Source of the DNA: Actinocatenispora sp963815125
Lineage (GTDB): Bacteria; Actinomycetota; Actinomycetes; Mycobacteriales; Micromonosporaceae
Length of the DNA stretch: 64,000 nt
Reading direction: 5' to 3'
NCBI GenBank assembly: GCA_963815125.1
Contig: CAWFFM010000003.1
Location: 310,001 to 374,000 of the forward strand
The translations under genes and the position numbers were made by a program. Shown here piece by piece: positions 49,191 through 57,576 of the stretch (position 1 is the stretch's first letter; each line of letters opens with the position of its first letter). Below the pieces are notes generated by a model. The model saw only the letters and a program-made list of their open reading frames with translations. It was not told the origin of the DNA and searched no databases.

Positions 49191-49364
49191 ATGTTGTGGC
49201 ACAGGATGCGTGGTCGCCTCCGTGGCGACCAGGGCATGAACACCGCGGAGTACGCGGTGGGCACCATCGCCGCGGTCGCCTTCGCGGGACTGTTGTTGAA
49301 GGTGCTGACCTCCGGCGCCGTTCAGTCGGCGCTGTCCGCGATCATCCAGCGGGCACTGGGCTGA
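49191..49364 (+). CDS. DUF4244 pilin-like protein (Flp-type)
   Basis: A 57-residue protein with the Flp-type N-terminus DQGMNTAEYAVGTIAAVAFAGLLLKVL: a short basic leader (MLWHRMRGRLRG), then a Gly-x-x-x-x-Glu motif and a hydrophobic helix. It is most probably the major pilin of the Tad pilus, cleaved by a prepilin peptidase not seen in this window. GAGAGGAG lies about 11-18 bases before the ATG; orthologue Rv3656c. Only ten bases separate it from the TadE-like gene. Confidence 0.92.
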   Translation: MLWHRMRGRLRGDQGMNTAEYAVGTIAAVAFAGLLLKVLTSGAVQSALSAIIQRALG

Positions 49365-49374
49365 GCGGGACGCC

Positions 49375-49794
49375 GTGACGACGATTCGTCGCGGCAGGGG
49401 GCCGACCGGCAGCAGGCCGGCCCCCACAGCCCGCGTCCCACATGCACCACACCGACGTCGTGACCGCGGGTCGGTGACCGCGGAGTTCGCCGTCGCGATG
49501 CCCGCCGTCGTACTGCTCCTGCTGGCCGCGCTGACCGCGGTGTCAGCGGTACTGACCAAACTGGAATGTGTCGACGCCGCCCGTCAGGCGGCGCGGGCCG
49601 CCGCGCGGGGCGATTCCGGCGTGACGGCCGGCAGCCGCGCCGCCCCGGATGGCGCTTCGGTGTCCGTCACCTCCGACGGCGGTCGGATCCGGGCCACCGT
49701 ACGTGCGGTGGTCCGCCCGTTGGGTGGGGTGGTACCCGGCCTCAGCGTCTCGGCGGACGCGGTCGCCGAACCAGAACCCGGTGTTCCCGGATGA
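49375..49794 (+). CDS. tadE: TadE-family pseudopilin
   Basis: A 139-residue TadE-like protein: basic leader (residues 1-32, RRRDRGS), then VTAEFAVAMPAVVLLLLAAL with the Glu at +5-type position, followed by an extracytoplasmic part (VLTKLECVDAARQAARAAARGD). Minor pilin of the Tad system, orthologue of Rv3655c. The start is a GTG at 49375; its stop overlaps the next ATG. Confidence 0.88.
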   Translation: MTTIRRGRGPTGSRPAPTARVPHAPHRRRDRGSVTAEFAVAMPAVVLLLLAALTAVSAVLTKLECVDAARQAARAAARGDSGVTAGSRAAPDGASVSVTSDGGRIRATVRAVVRPLGGVVPGLSVSADAVAEPEPGVPG

Positions 49795-51590
49795 GCGGCT
49801 CCACTGGTGCCCCCCGCCGCGATGCGGGGTCCGCGTCGATCCTGTTGCTCGGGATCGGCCTGGTCGTTCTGCTGCTCGGACTGGCCGGCGCCTCGGTGGG
49901 ATCCGCCGCACTGGCCAAGCACCGGGCGGGGGCCGCTGCGGACCTGGGCGCACTCGCCGGTGCGGTGCATGCCATCGAGGGTCGAACCGCCGCCTGTGCG
50001 CACGCCGGTCGGATCGTCACCGCAAACGGTGCCGAGCTGGACAGCTGCACCGTACGCGGCCTGGAAATCCAGCTCCGCGTGTCGGTGACGCCACCCGGCC
50101 CGGCCGGCCGCTTCGGCCGCGCGACCGCCGTCGCCCGGGCCGGTCCGGTGCAGGACATCGTCGGTGTCGGTCGTCGCGACGGGTTGCCGGACCGGTCAGG
50201 CGAGCCGGGACAGCTCGGCCGGGTCCACCAGGCCGAGCAGTGGCACGCCCGCGACCAGACGCTCCACTTCGGACACGACGAAGTCCCCGAAACGCCGCAG
50301 CTCCCGTCCCCGGGTGCCGGCAAGGTGCGGGGTACACAACACGTTGGGCAGACCCAGCAGCGGATGCCCCGTCGGCAACGGTTCGGGATCGGTGACATCC
50401 AGCACCGCGTCCAGGCGGCCGGCCTCACAGTGGCGTACCAGCGCCCCGGTGTCCACCAGCGAACCGCGCGCCGTGTTGATCAGGATCGCGCCGTCCCGCA
50501 TCAGCCCCAACCGGCGGTCGTCGATCATGTGCCGGGTCGCCGGCAGCTCGGGTGCATGCACGCTGACCACATCGGACAGTCGGCAGAGGGTGTCCAGGTC
50601 GACCGGTTCGGCACCGAGCTCCCGTGCCTCCGCCGTCGACAGGTACGGGTCATGTACCAGTCGGCGTACACCGTGCTCGGCGAGCATTCCGAGGACCAGT
50701 CGACCGATCCGCGAGGCACCGATGATTCCGACCGTACTGCCGTACAGGCCCGAGTCCTCGCCCGCGCTGTAGCCCGGTGCCACGCCACCCGCCCGGTAGT
50801 CGGCCGCGTGCCGGAACGACCGCTTGCTGGCCAGTACGGCGGCCGCCACGGTGAACTCGGCGACCGGCCGCGCGTTGGCCTCGACCGCCGAGGACACCAG
50901 CACCCCGGCGGCGAAGAGTTCCGGTGTCGTGTGCCCCTTCACCGAGCCCGCCGCGTGGATGGCGGCCCGCAGCCGTGGCGCATGGGTCAGCGCCGCCGCG
51001 TCCAGTCGAGGGCATCCCCAACCGGTGATGAGTACGTCGGCACCGGCCAGCAACGTCCGCCCGGCCACCGTGTCGAGGGTGGTCAGCACTGCCGTCGGAG
51101 CGCAGTCCACCTGCTGTCGGAGCCGGTCGAGCAGCGGTCCGGGAAAGATGTCGTCGATCAGCTCCGGTTGGAGCGCGAAGACCGCAACGGGGCGAGCGTC
51201 CACGATCCACCATCCTCTCTCACGAAGATCCGGTCCATCGGAACTCACGCCCGGCCGGAATCCGGCCTGTCAGAGCCCGGCCCGGGGGAGGTCCGGTCCA
51301 GCGGGAGTCTGGCCCGGCCGGGATCCGGTCCGGCCGGAGCCCGGTGCACGGGAATCCGAGCTCGGGGTCCGGACCGGTCGAGCGCGGCGAGTACCAGTTC
51401 CAGTACCCGTACCGCGCCGGACTTGTCCAACGGCTCGTTGCCGTTGCCGCACTTGGGCGACTGCACGCAGGACGGGCAGCCGGTGTCGCAGCCGCACGCG
51501 CGGATCGCGTCCCGGGTGGCGCTCAGCCAGTCCTGCGCGACACCGAAACCGCGTTCGGCGAAGCCGGCCCCGCCCGGGTGCCCGTCGTAG
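49791..51590 (+). CDS. Rv3654c-type Tad-associated protein with runaway reading frame
   Basis: The N-terminal part is clearly the last tad gene: GSASILLLGIGLVVLLLGLAGASVGSA is a TadE/TadG-like leader and membrane helix, and HRAGAAADLGALAGAVHAIEG matches the Rv3654c-type family, which usually ends after about 110-140 residues (here near 50190). No stop codon occurs in this frame until 51590, so it runs antisense through the dehydrogenase gene and into the helicase gene. The extra 460 residues are arginine-rich shadow sequence and not credible protein. Either the real stop was lost by a recent mutation or indel, or the sequence has an error near 50100-50190. Confidence 0.5.
   Translation: MSGSTGAPRRDAGSASILLLGIGLVVLLLGLAGASVGSAALAKHRAGAAADLGALAGAVHAIEGRTAACAHAGRIVTANGAELDSCTVRGLEIQLRVSVTPPGPAGRFGRATAVARAGPVQDIVGVGRRDGLPDRSGEPGQLGRVHQAEQWHARDQTLHFGHDEVPETPQLPSPGAGKVRGTQHVGQTQQRMPRRQRFGIGDIQHRVQAAGLTVAYQRPGVHQRTARRVDQDRAVPHQPQPAVVDHVPGRRQLGCMHADHIGQSAEGVQVDRFGTELPCLRRRQVRVMYQSAYTVLGEHSEDQSTDPRGTDDSDRTAVQARVLARAVARCHATRPVVGRVPERPLAGQYGGRHGELGDRPRVGLDRRGHQHPGGEEFRCRVPLHRARRVDGGPQPWRMGQRRRVQSRASPTGDEYVGTGQQRPPGHRVEGGQHCRRSAVHLLSEPVEQRSGKDVVDQLRLEREDRNGASVHDPPSSLTKIRSIGTHARPESGLSEPGPGEVRSSGSLARPGSGPAGARCTGIRARGPDRSSAASTSSSTRTAPDLSNGSLPLPHLGDCTQDGQPVSQPHARIASRVALSQSCATPKPRSAKPAPPGCPS
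50196..51203 (-). CDS. D-isomer-specific 2-hydroxyacid dehydrogenase family protein
   Basis: A 335-residue NAD(P)-dependent dehydrogenase. The Rossmann motif reads STVGIIGASRIGRLVLGML (GxSxxG instead of GxGxxG), the catalytic Arg/Glu/His triad falls in INTARGSLVDTGALV, DVTDPEPLPTGHPLL and CTPHLAGTRGREL (His). NARPVAEFTVAAAVLA is the family helix. Substrate unknown. I prefer the GTG at 51203 (VDARPVAVFAL), with AGAGAGGA upstream, over the GTG at 51248 that overlaps the helicase stop (GTGA); either keeps it in an operon with the helicase gene. Confidence 0.88.
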   Translation of the reverse strand: MDARPVAVFALQPELIDDIFPGPLLDRLRQQVDCAPTAVLTTLDTVAGRTLLAGADVLITGWGCPRLDAAALTHAPRLRAAIHAAGSVKGHTTPELFAAGVLVSSAVEANARPVAEFTVAAAVLASKRSFRHAADYRAGGVAPGYSAGEDSGLYGSTVGIIGASRIGRLVLGMLAEHGVRRLVHDPYLSTAEARELGAEPVDLDTLCRLSDVVSVHAPELPATRHMIDDRRLGLMRDGAILINTARGSLVDTGALVRHCEAGRLDAVLDVTDPEPLPTGHPLLGLPNVLCTPHLAGTRGRELRRFGDFVVSEVERLVAGVPLLGLVDPAELSRLA

Positions 51591-53692
51591 ACGAAGACCG
51601 TGGGCAGGCCGGTGTCGGGGTGCGCGGCGGTCGACAGCCCACCGATGTCCCACCGGTCACAGGTTGCGGTGAGCGGCAGCAGCCCGATCGCGGCGTGTTC
51701 GGCGGCGTGCAACGAGCCGGGCAGGTCGACCTCGGCGAGGCCGGCGGCGGCGAGCGTGTCGCGTTCGATGGTGTACCAGACCGCCACGGTACGCAGCTGT
51801 CGCGGCGGCAGATCGAGCGGTCTTTCGTCCATGAACTCGCCGCCCGGTGAGCGTCGCCGCTGGTACGACACGACCTGGCTGGTCACGTCGACGACACCGA
51901 GATGCAGCGACACCGGCCCGGCCGGCGCCGACCGGGTGCTGCCGACCACCGACACGTCGGTCTGTTCCCGGGCGTGCGTGGTCCAGGAAGGTTCCTCGGC
52001 GTGCACCAACGCCACCGAGTCCGCGAGGTCCAGTTCATCCACCACGAAGGAGGCACCCTGGTGCAGGTAGACCGCGCCCGCATGGACCTGGCTGTGCGCC
52101 GCGCCGGGGTCGACGGTGCCCAGCAGCCGTCCGGTACCGGCCTCCACCACGGCGACCGGTTCGCCGCCCGAGCCGCGCAGGTCCACGTCGGGCCGGTTGC
52201 GGTCGGTCCAGTACCAGCCGGTGGGTCGGCGCCGCAGGGATTTCACGGCGACCATCGCCTCCACCGCGTTGCGCGCGATGTCGCCACCGAACAGCGCCAG
52301 ATCCGGTTCGGTGAGCGGCATCTCGGCCGCGGCGCAGCACAGGTGCGGGCCCAGTACGTACGGGTTGCCGGGGTCCAGCACGGTGCGTTCCACCGGCCGG
52401 TCGAAGATCGCCTCTGGATGATGCAGCAGGTAGGTGTCGAGCGGGTCGTCGCGCCCGACCAGTACGCACAGCGCCTCACCGGCCCCGGAACGCCCGGCCC
52501 GACCGGCCTGCTGCCACAGCGAGGCCAGGGTGCCCGGGTAGCCGGCGAGCACGACCGCGTCGAGTCCGGTCACATCGACGCCGAGTTCCAGCGCCGTGGT
52601 GGCGGCGAGCCCGAGCAGGTCACCGCAGCGCAGCGCCCGTTCCAGCGCGCGGCGTTCCTCCGGCAGGTAGCCGGCCCGGTAGGCGGCGATCCGGCCGTCG
52701 CCCAGTTCCGGTACGGCCTCGGTCACCGCCCGCCGCGCCATCGCCGCCACCAGCTCGGCGCCGCGCCGGGACCGGACGAACGTCAACGTGCGCACCCCGC
52801 AGGTGACGAGGTCGGCCAGCAGGTCGGCGGATTCCCGCAGCGCGGACGTACGCACCGGCGCCCCGTGTTCGCCGCGCGCGTCGTGGATGGGCAGCAGCGG
52901 CGGTTCCCAGAGTGCGACGGTACGGGCGGCCCGGGGTGAATGGTCCTCGGTGACGGCCCGCACCGGTACGCCGGTGAGCCGGCCGGCCGAGTCGGCGGGG
53001 TCGGCGACGGTCGCCGAGGCGAGGACGAAGACCGGGTCGGCTGCCCCGTACCGGGCGGTCAGCCGTCGCAGCCGGCGCAGTACCTGGGCCACGTGCGAGC
53101 CGAACACGCCACGGTAGGTGTGGCACTCGTCGATCACCACGTAGCGCAGTCTGCGCAGAAAGGTGGCCCACCGTCGGTGTCCGGGCAGGAACGCATGGTG
53201 CACCATGTCCGGATTGGTGAGCAGCAACCGGGCATGTCGCCGGGCCCAGTCGCGTTCCGCGGCAGGGGTGTCGCCGTCGTAGCAGGCGACCGCGATCGTG
53301 TCGGCGGGTACCAGCGCGGTGATCGCGCGGAGCTGGTCTGCGGCCAGGGCCTTGGTGGGTGCCAGGTACAGCGCGGTGGTCCGCTCGTCGGCGAGCAGGT
53401 CGGCCAGCACCGGCAGCTGGTAGGCCAGCGACTTGCCAGAGGCGGTGCCGGTCGCGATGACCGTACTGGTGCCGGCGTGCACGGCGTCGGCGGCGGTGGC
53501 CTGATGCCGCCAGGGCGCCGTGATGCCCTGGGCGGCCAACGTGGTGAGCAGTTCGTCGGGCACCCAGTCCGGCCACGGCGCGCTCTGGCCGACCCGGGCG
53601 GGCAGTTGGCGCACGTGCGTGATGGGTCCGGTACCGTCGGGGTCCACCGGCCGCCCGGCACTCAGTCGCCCCAGCAGGTCCCGTGCGTCCAC
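51245..53692 (-). CDS. DEAD/DEAH-box helicase with DUF1998 domain (MrfA/Rv3649-like)
   Basis: An 815-residue superfamily 2 DNA helicase. Motif I ATGTASGKS (Lys87), Ia APTKALAADQ, II VIDECH (188-191), III LASATVADP, IV/V TLTFVRSRRGAEL and ATTALELGVDVTGLDAVVL, VI WQQAGRAGRSG. The C-terminal DUF1998 part has the four-cysteine cluster ACGCDTGCPSCVQSPKCG, as in MrfA of Bacillus, an ATP-dependent 3'-5' helicase for mitomycin adduct repair; orthologue Rv3649. The last 60 residues are a degenerate RTSPGPG tail. Start: GTG at 53692. The first gene of a leftward pair with the dehydrogenase. Confidence 0.93.
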   Translation of the reverse strand: MDARDLLGRLSAGRPVDPDGTGPITHVRQLPARVGQSAPWPDWVPDELLTTLAAQGITAPWRHQATAADAVHAGTSTVIATGTASGKSLAYQLPVLADLLADERTTALYLAPTKALAADQLRAITALVPADTIAVACYDGDTPAAERDWARRHARLLLTNPDMVHHAFLPGHRRWATFLRRLRYVVIDECHTYRGVFGSHVAQVLRRLRRLTARYGAADPVFVLASATVADPADSAGRLTGVPVRAVTEDHSPRAARTVALWEPPLLPIHDARGEHGAPVRTSALRESADLLADLVTCGVRTLTFVRSRRGAELVAAMARRAVTEAVPELGDGRIAAYRAGYLPEERRALERALRCGDLLGLAATTALELGVDVTGLDAVVLAGYPGTLASLWQQAGRAGRSGAGEALCVLVGRDDPLDTYLLHHPEAIFDRPVERTVLDPGNPYVLGPHLCCAAAEMPLTEPDLALFGGDIARNAVEAMVAVKSLRRRPTGWYWTDRNRPDVDLRGSGGEPVAVVEAGTGRLLGTVDPGAAHSQVHAGAVYLHQGASFVVDELDLADSVALVHAEEPSWTTHAREQTDVSVVGSTRSAPAGPVSLHLGVVDVTSQVVSYQRRRSPGGEFMDERPLDLPPRQLRTVAVWYTIERDTLAAAGLAEVDLPGSLHAAEHAAIGLLPLTATCDRWDIGGLSTAAHPDTGLPTVFVYDGHPGGAGFAERGFGVAQDWLSATRDAIRACGCDTGCPSCVQSPKCGNGNEPLDKSGAVRVLELVLAALDRSGPRARIPVHRAPAGPDPGRARLPLDRTSPGPGSDRPDSGRA

Positions 53693-53823
53693 CGCCGAAA
53701 CTCTGCCACGTGACCGGTGGCCCGAGCCACGCCCCTGGGGAGGGGACCTCGGTAGAGTTCGCAGTTGCAGTGAAACGGCGTCCAGCGCACGGCGCCAGCC
53801 GGCCGATGGCAGGGAGGTTCTGC

Positions 53824-54255
53824 ATGGAGCTGTTGTTGCAGACAGACACCGTCGCCGACCGTACGGTGTTGCAGGTCACCGGAGAGATCGACGTCTATAC
53901 CGCGCCGAAACTCCGGCAACGGCTCGTCGAGCTGGTCGACGAGGGCGTACGTCGGCTCGTGGTCGATCTGCGCCGGGTCGAGTTCCTCGACTCCACCGGG
54001 CTCGGCGTGCTCGTCGGCGGGTTGAAACGGGTACGTCCGTTGGGCGGCACCTTTGTGCTGGTCTGTGCGCATGAGCGGATCCTGAAGATCTTCCGGATCA
54101 CCGGGTTGGACCGCATCTTCACGATCGTGGACACGGTCGAGGAGGCGGTACGCATCGACGACGCCGCCGACGCGGACGGTGGCTCCGCCGCCGACGATGC
54201 GCCGGGGAGCCGGCCGGCCGGAGACCGGGCGGTACCGCCGGCGACCGACCGGTAG
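53824..54255 (+). CDS. STAS-domain anti-sigma factor antagonist
   Basis: A 143-residue SpoIIAA/RsbV-like protein. The STAS core has VTGEIDVYTAPKLRQRLVEL and VVDLRRVEFLDSTGLGVLVG, in which Ser57 is the expected phosphorylation site; the last 35 residues are an acidic Ala/Asp-rich tail. It would bind an anti-sigma kinase when unphosphorylated and release a sigma factor. The likely kinase follows 13 nt downstream. GGGAGG precedes the ATG at 53824. No sigma-B-type gene is adjacent, so the target is elsewhere. Confidence 0.92.
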   Translation: MELLLQTDTVADRTVLQVTGEIDVYTAPKLRQRLVELVDEGVRRLVVDLRRVEFLDSTGLGVLVGGLKRVRPLGGTFVLVCAHERILKIFRITGLDRIFTIVDTVEEAVRIDDAADADGGSAADDAPGSRPAGDRAVPPATDR

Positions 54256-54268
54256 CGGCGGCTCCGGA

Positions 54269-54727
54269 ATGGCAACGGTTCGGTTGGGGTTCTCGCCGGC
54301 TCCGGCGCACGTGCGGACTGCCCGTCTGGTGGCGGTCGCCGTGGCGCGTCGGGCGGGCGTGGCCGAAGGGCTGCTCGACGAGGTACGCCTCGCCGTGGGT
54401 GAAGCCTGTTCCCGAGCCGTGGCGCTGCATCAGCTGCATCTGCTGACCGACCTCGTCGACGTGGAGATGACCGACGGCGACCGGTTCACCGTACGGGTGC
54501 TCGACCGGGGGCCGGCCGAGACCAGGGTGGCTGCCGGTGCGCTGCCCGACCCGGTTGATCTTGTCGCCTACAGTGGCGACCTCGGCTCCTCCGAGCCGTT
54601 CGGTGAGCAGTCCGTGACGGTCGGCATGGGTCTGGCGCTGCTGGCCGGCCTGGTCGACGATCTTGACGTCGCCCCGCGCGGGGATGGCCCCGGCACCGCT
54701 GTACGGATGTCCTGGCCCACGGACTGA
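54269..54727 (+). CDS. RsbW-like ATP-binding anti-sigma kinase
   Basis: A 152-residue GHKL ATPase-fold protein. LLDEVRLAVGEACSRAVALH is the N-box helix; the usual Asn is replaced by Ser/Arg (GEACSRAV instead of GEACTNAV), VRVLDRGP is the Asp-box, and VGMGLALLAGLVDDLDV the G-box. The altered N box makes kinase activity uncertain. Together with the upstream STAS protein it forms an antagonist/anti-sigma pair. A GGTAGCGGCGGCTCCGGA context precedes the ATG; the ribosome binding site is weak. Confidence 0.85.
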   Translation: MATVRLGFSPAPAHVRTARLVAVAVARRAGVAEGLLDEVRLAVGEACSRAVALHQLHLLTDLVDVEMTDGDRFTVRVLDRGPAETRVAAGALPDPVDLVAYSGDLGSSEPFGEQSVTVGMGLALLAGLVDDLDVAPRGDGPGTAVRMSWPTD

Positions 54728-55143
54728 CGTCCGGCGCCCGGCTGTCGGTGAGCCCGGCCCCGGTCGCTCGGCGGTAGGACCTACGGGAAGGCTGCCGGCT
54801 CTCGGGCGTCAGCGCCGACCGCAGTCAGGCACGGCCGGACGGTGATCATGAATCCACGGAATTACACAAAACCGGACCTTGCTATCCGGTCAAAATGGAC
54901 TATTGGCCTGATAATGGCCGCTTCCACACGCTGAGTCGGCGTACGACCGGCAGGTTGTAGTAATTCCGTAATGCCATTCGTATTAACACAGTGGTGTGGC
55001 CCACAGTGCCCACCGGGGCATGCGTGTGAGGATGAGCACGTTCAGCCCGCTACACTCCGCGGGTTGCTGCTGGTGCCCGCTGTCGCGGGCCCACCGGACC
55101 GGCCGACCGGCCGGCCGGATACAGACGCGGTACAGGAGGACGG
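54728..55143. other. AT-richer region upstream of hppA, potentially structured RNA
   Basis: The 416 nt between the anti-sigma kinase and hppA contain no gene. The centre (54845-55000) is distinctly less GC-rich than any neighbour. A 10-bp inverted pair, ACGGAATTAC (54856-54865) and GTAATTCCGT (54960-54969), encloses ACCGGA-CCTTGCTA-TCCGGT (54871-54890) and GGCC-TGATAAT-GGCC (54905-54919), so a multibranched RNA is possible. TACACT at 55051-55056 is a candidate -10 for hppA and CAGGAGG precedes the ATG. If that promoter is right the structure would lie upstream of the transcript. Confidence 0.5.
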
Positions 55144-57510
55144 ATGGACACCAATCTCGCCACTGGCGGCGAGACCCTGTCCCTGAGTGATGTATCCCTG
55201 ACCGGCTCGAACCTTGTCTACGTGGTCATCGCGGCAGTGATCGCACTGGTCGCGTTGGGGTTCGCCGCGGGCTTGGTCAAGCTGGTACTCGCCACGGACC
55301 GGGGCACCCAGAAGATGCAGGAGATCGCTGGCGCGGTGCAGGAGGGCGCCTCGGCGTACCTGACCCGCCAGTTCCGCACCCTGGGCATCTTCGTGGTGGT
55401 CGCTCTGCTGTTGCTGCTGGCATTGCCGGTGAGCGAGGGTGGCTGGGGGATCCGGATCGGACGGTCTGCATTCTTCGTGGTGGGCGCCGTGTTCAGCGCC
55501 TTCATCGGGTGGGCCGGCATGTCGCTGGCGACCCGGGCCAACCTGCGGGTGGCAGCCGCTGCCCGGAGCACCCGCGAGGGTGCGATGCAGATCGCGTTCC
55601 GTACCGGCGGCGTCGTCGGCTTCATGACGGTCGGCCTGGGCCTGCTGGGCGCCGGCATCGTGGTGCTGATCTACCGGAGCAACGCACCGACGGTGCTGGA
55701 AGGCTTCGGTTTCGGCGCGGCACTGCTGGCCATGTTCATGCGGGTCGGCGGCGGTATCTTCACCAAGGCCGCTGACGTGGGCGCCGACCTGGTCGGCAAG
55801 GTGGAGCAGGGCATCCCCGAGGACGACCCGCGGAACGCGGCGACCATCGCCGACAACGTGGGCGACAACGTCGGTGACTGTGCCGGTATGGCGGCCGACC
55901 TGTTCGAGTCGTACGCGGTCATGCTGGTCGCGGCGCTGATCCTGGGCCGCACCGCGTTCGGTACCGAGGGTCTGGTCTTCCCGCTGATCGTGCCTGCGAT
56001 CGGGGTTGTCACCGCGATCTTCGGGGTGTTCATCACCCGGCTGCGTAAGACCGACAAGTCTGGTATGACGGCGATCAACCGGGCGTTCTTCATCTCGGCC
56101 GCCATCTCCGGTGTGCTGTGTGTGGTCGCTGCGCTGGCGTACCTGCCGGCGACGTTCTCCGGCCTGCACGGGGTCAGCGGCGCGCTGCAACACGACTCGC
56201 ACAACCCGCGGACCATCGCCATCGTCGCGGTACTCATCGGTATCGTGCTGGCGGCGCTGATCCAGCTGCTCACCGGCTACTTCACCGAGACCAACCGCCG
56301 CCCGGTACGCGACGTCGCGAAGACCTCGCTGACCGGTCCGGCCACCGTGGTGCTGGCCGGTGTCAGCCTGGGCTTCGAGTCGGCGGTGTACTCGGCGCTG
56401 CTGATCGCCGCGGCCGTCTACGGCGCGTTCCTGCTCGGTGGCGGCAGTATCGTGCTGTCGCTGTTCGCGGTGGCACTCGCCGGCACCGGTCTGCTGACCA
56501 CGGTCGGCGTGATCGTGGCCATGGACACCTTCGGTCCGATCTCGGACAACGCGCAGGGCATCGCGGAGATGTCCGGTGACGTGGAGGGTGAGGGCGCGCA
56601 GATCCTCACCGAGCTCGACGCGGTGGGCAACACCACCAAGGCGATCACCAAGGGCATCGCGATCGCGACGGCTGTACTGGCCGCGACCGCACTGTTCGGG
56701 TCGTTCACCGACACGGTGGTCTCCGCCGCAGGTAAGGCGGGCAAGGCCGGCGTGGACGCGCTGGACCTGCAGCAGTACGCCGGTGTACTGAACGTCGCGA
56801 ACCCCGCGAACCTCGTCGGTCTGATCATCGGCGCGGCCGTGGTGTTCCTGTTCAGCATGCTCGCGATCAACGCGGTGTCCCGGTCCGCCGGCGCCGTGGT
56901 CTTCGAGGTGCGCCGTCAGTTCCGGGAGTTCCCCGGGATCATGGACGGCACCCAGCGCCCCGAGTACGGCAAGGTCGTGGACATCTGCACCCGGGACGCG
57001 CAGCGTGAGCTGATCACCCCGGGCATCCTGGCCATCCTGGCGCCGATCGTGGTCGGCTTCGGGCTGGGTGTCGGTGCGCTCGGCTCGTACCTGGCCGGCG
57101 CCATCGCCACCGGGATCCTGATGGCGATCTTCCTGGCCAACTCGGGCGGCGCCTGGGACAACGCCAAGAAGCTCGTCGAGGACGGGGTGTACGGCGGCAA
57201 GGGTTCCGAGGCGCACGCCGCGACGGTCATCGGTGACACCATCGGTGACCCGTTCAAGGACACCGCAGGCCCGGCGATCAACCCGCTGATCAAGGTGATG
57301 AACCTGGTCTCGCTGCTGGTCGCGCCGGCCGTGGTGATGTTCTCCATCGGCACCGACAAGAACAACGCCGTACGGATCGCCATCTCGCTGGTCGCCCTGG
57401 CGATCATCGTGGCGGCGATGGTCGTCGCCAAGCGGCGCCCGATCGCCGTGGGTGAGGAGAACGGTGACGCAGGCAAGGACACCAAGCAGCCGGTGAAGGC
57501 ATCCGCCTGA
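55144..57510 (+). CDS. hppA: Membrane-bound H+-translocating pyrophosphatase, K+-independent type
   Basis: Integral membrane enzyme coupling pyrophosphate hydrolysis to proton export. The 788 residues contain about 16 helices. The substrate motifs are DVGADLVGKVEQGIPEDD and ADNVGDNVGDCAGMAADLFESY (Asp clusters binding Mg-PPi), the later FGPISDNAQGIAEM, and the C-terminal IGDTIGDPFKDTAGPAIN. The residue that separates K+-dependent (Ala) from K+-independent (Lys) forms falls in GNTTKAITKG, so this is the K+-independent type. CAGGAGG precedes the ATG. The 3' end overlaps an inverted repeat (57529-57576) around the start of the lipoprotein gene. Confidence 0.95.
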   Translation: MDTNLATGGETLSLSDVSLTGSNLVYVVIAAVIALVALGFAAGLVKLVLATDRGTQKMQEIAGAVQEGASAYLTRQFRTLGIFVVVALLLLLALPVSEGGWGIRIGRSAFFVVGAVFSAFIGWAGMSLATRANLRVAAAARSTREGAMQIAFRTGGVVGFMTVGLGLLGAGIVVLIYRSNAPTVLEGFGFGAALLAMFMRVGGGIFTKAADVGADLVGKVEQGIPEDDPRNAATIADNVGDNVGDCAGMAADLFESYAVMLVAALILGRTAFGTEGLVFPLIVPAIGVVTAIFGVFITRLRKTDKSGMTAINRAFFISAAISGVLCVVAALAYLPATFSGLHGVSGALQHDSHNPRTIAIVAVLIGIVLAALIQLLTGYFTETNRRPVRDVAKTSLTGPATVVLAGVSLGFESAVYSALLIAAAVYGAFLLGGGSIVLSLFAVALAGTGLLTTVGVIVAMDTFGPISDNAQGIAEMSGDVEGEGAQILTELDAVGNTTKAITKGIAIATAVLAATALFGSFTDTVVSAAGKAGKAGVDALDLQQYAGVLNVANPANLVGLIIGAAVVFLFSMLAINAVSRSAGAVVFEVRRQFREFPGIMDGTQRPEYGKVVDICTRDAQRELITPGILAILAPIVVGFGLGVGALGSYLAGAIATGILMAIFLANSGGAWDNAKKLVEDGVYGGKGSEAHAATVIGDTIGDPFKDTAGPAINPLIKVMNLVSLLVAPAVVMFSIGTDKNNAVRIAISLVALAIIVAAMVVAKRRPIAVGEENGDAGKDTKQPVKASA

Positions 57511-57528
57511 TCGAGCTGACTGGTACGG

Positions 57529-57576
57529 CAGGTGCCCCTGTGGACCGGATAACGTTCCGGTTCATGGGGGCACCTG
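57529..57576 (+). terminator. Hairpin between hppA and the lipoprotein gene
   Basis: CAGGTGCCCC (57529-57538) pairs with GGGGCACCTG (57567-57576), enclosing a second small hairpin CCGGATAACGTTCCGG. It can terminate hppA, and because the lipoprotein start codon lies inside or beside it the structure may also affect translation of that gene. Confidence 0.55.

Noticed and set aside
55042..57216. A 724-residue minus-strand frame through hppA
   Set aside because: Arg/Gln/Asp-rich shadow of the pyrophosphatase gene, which carries all family motifs on the + strand.
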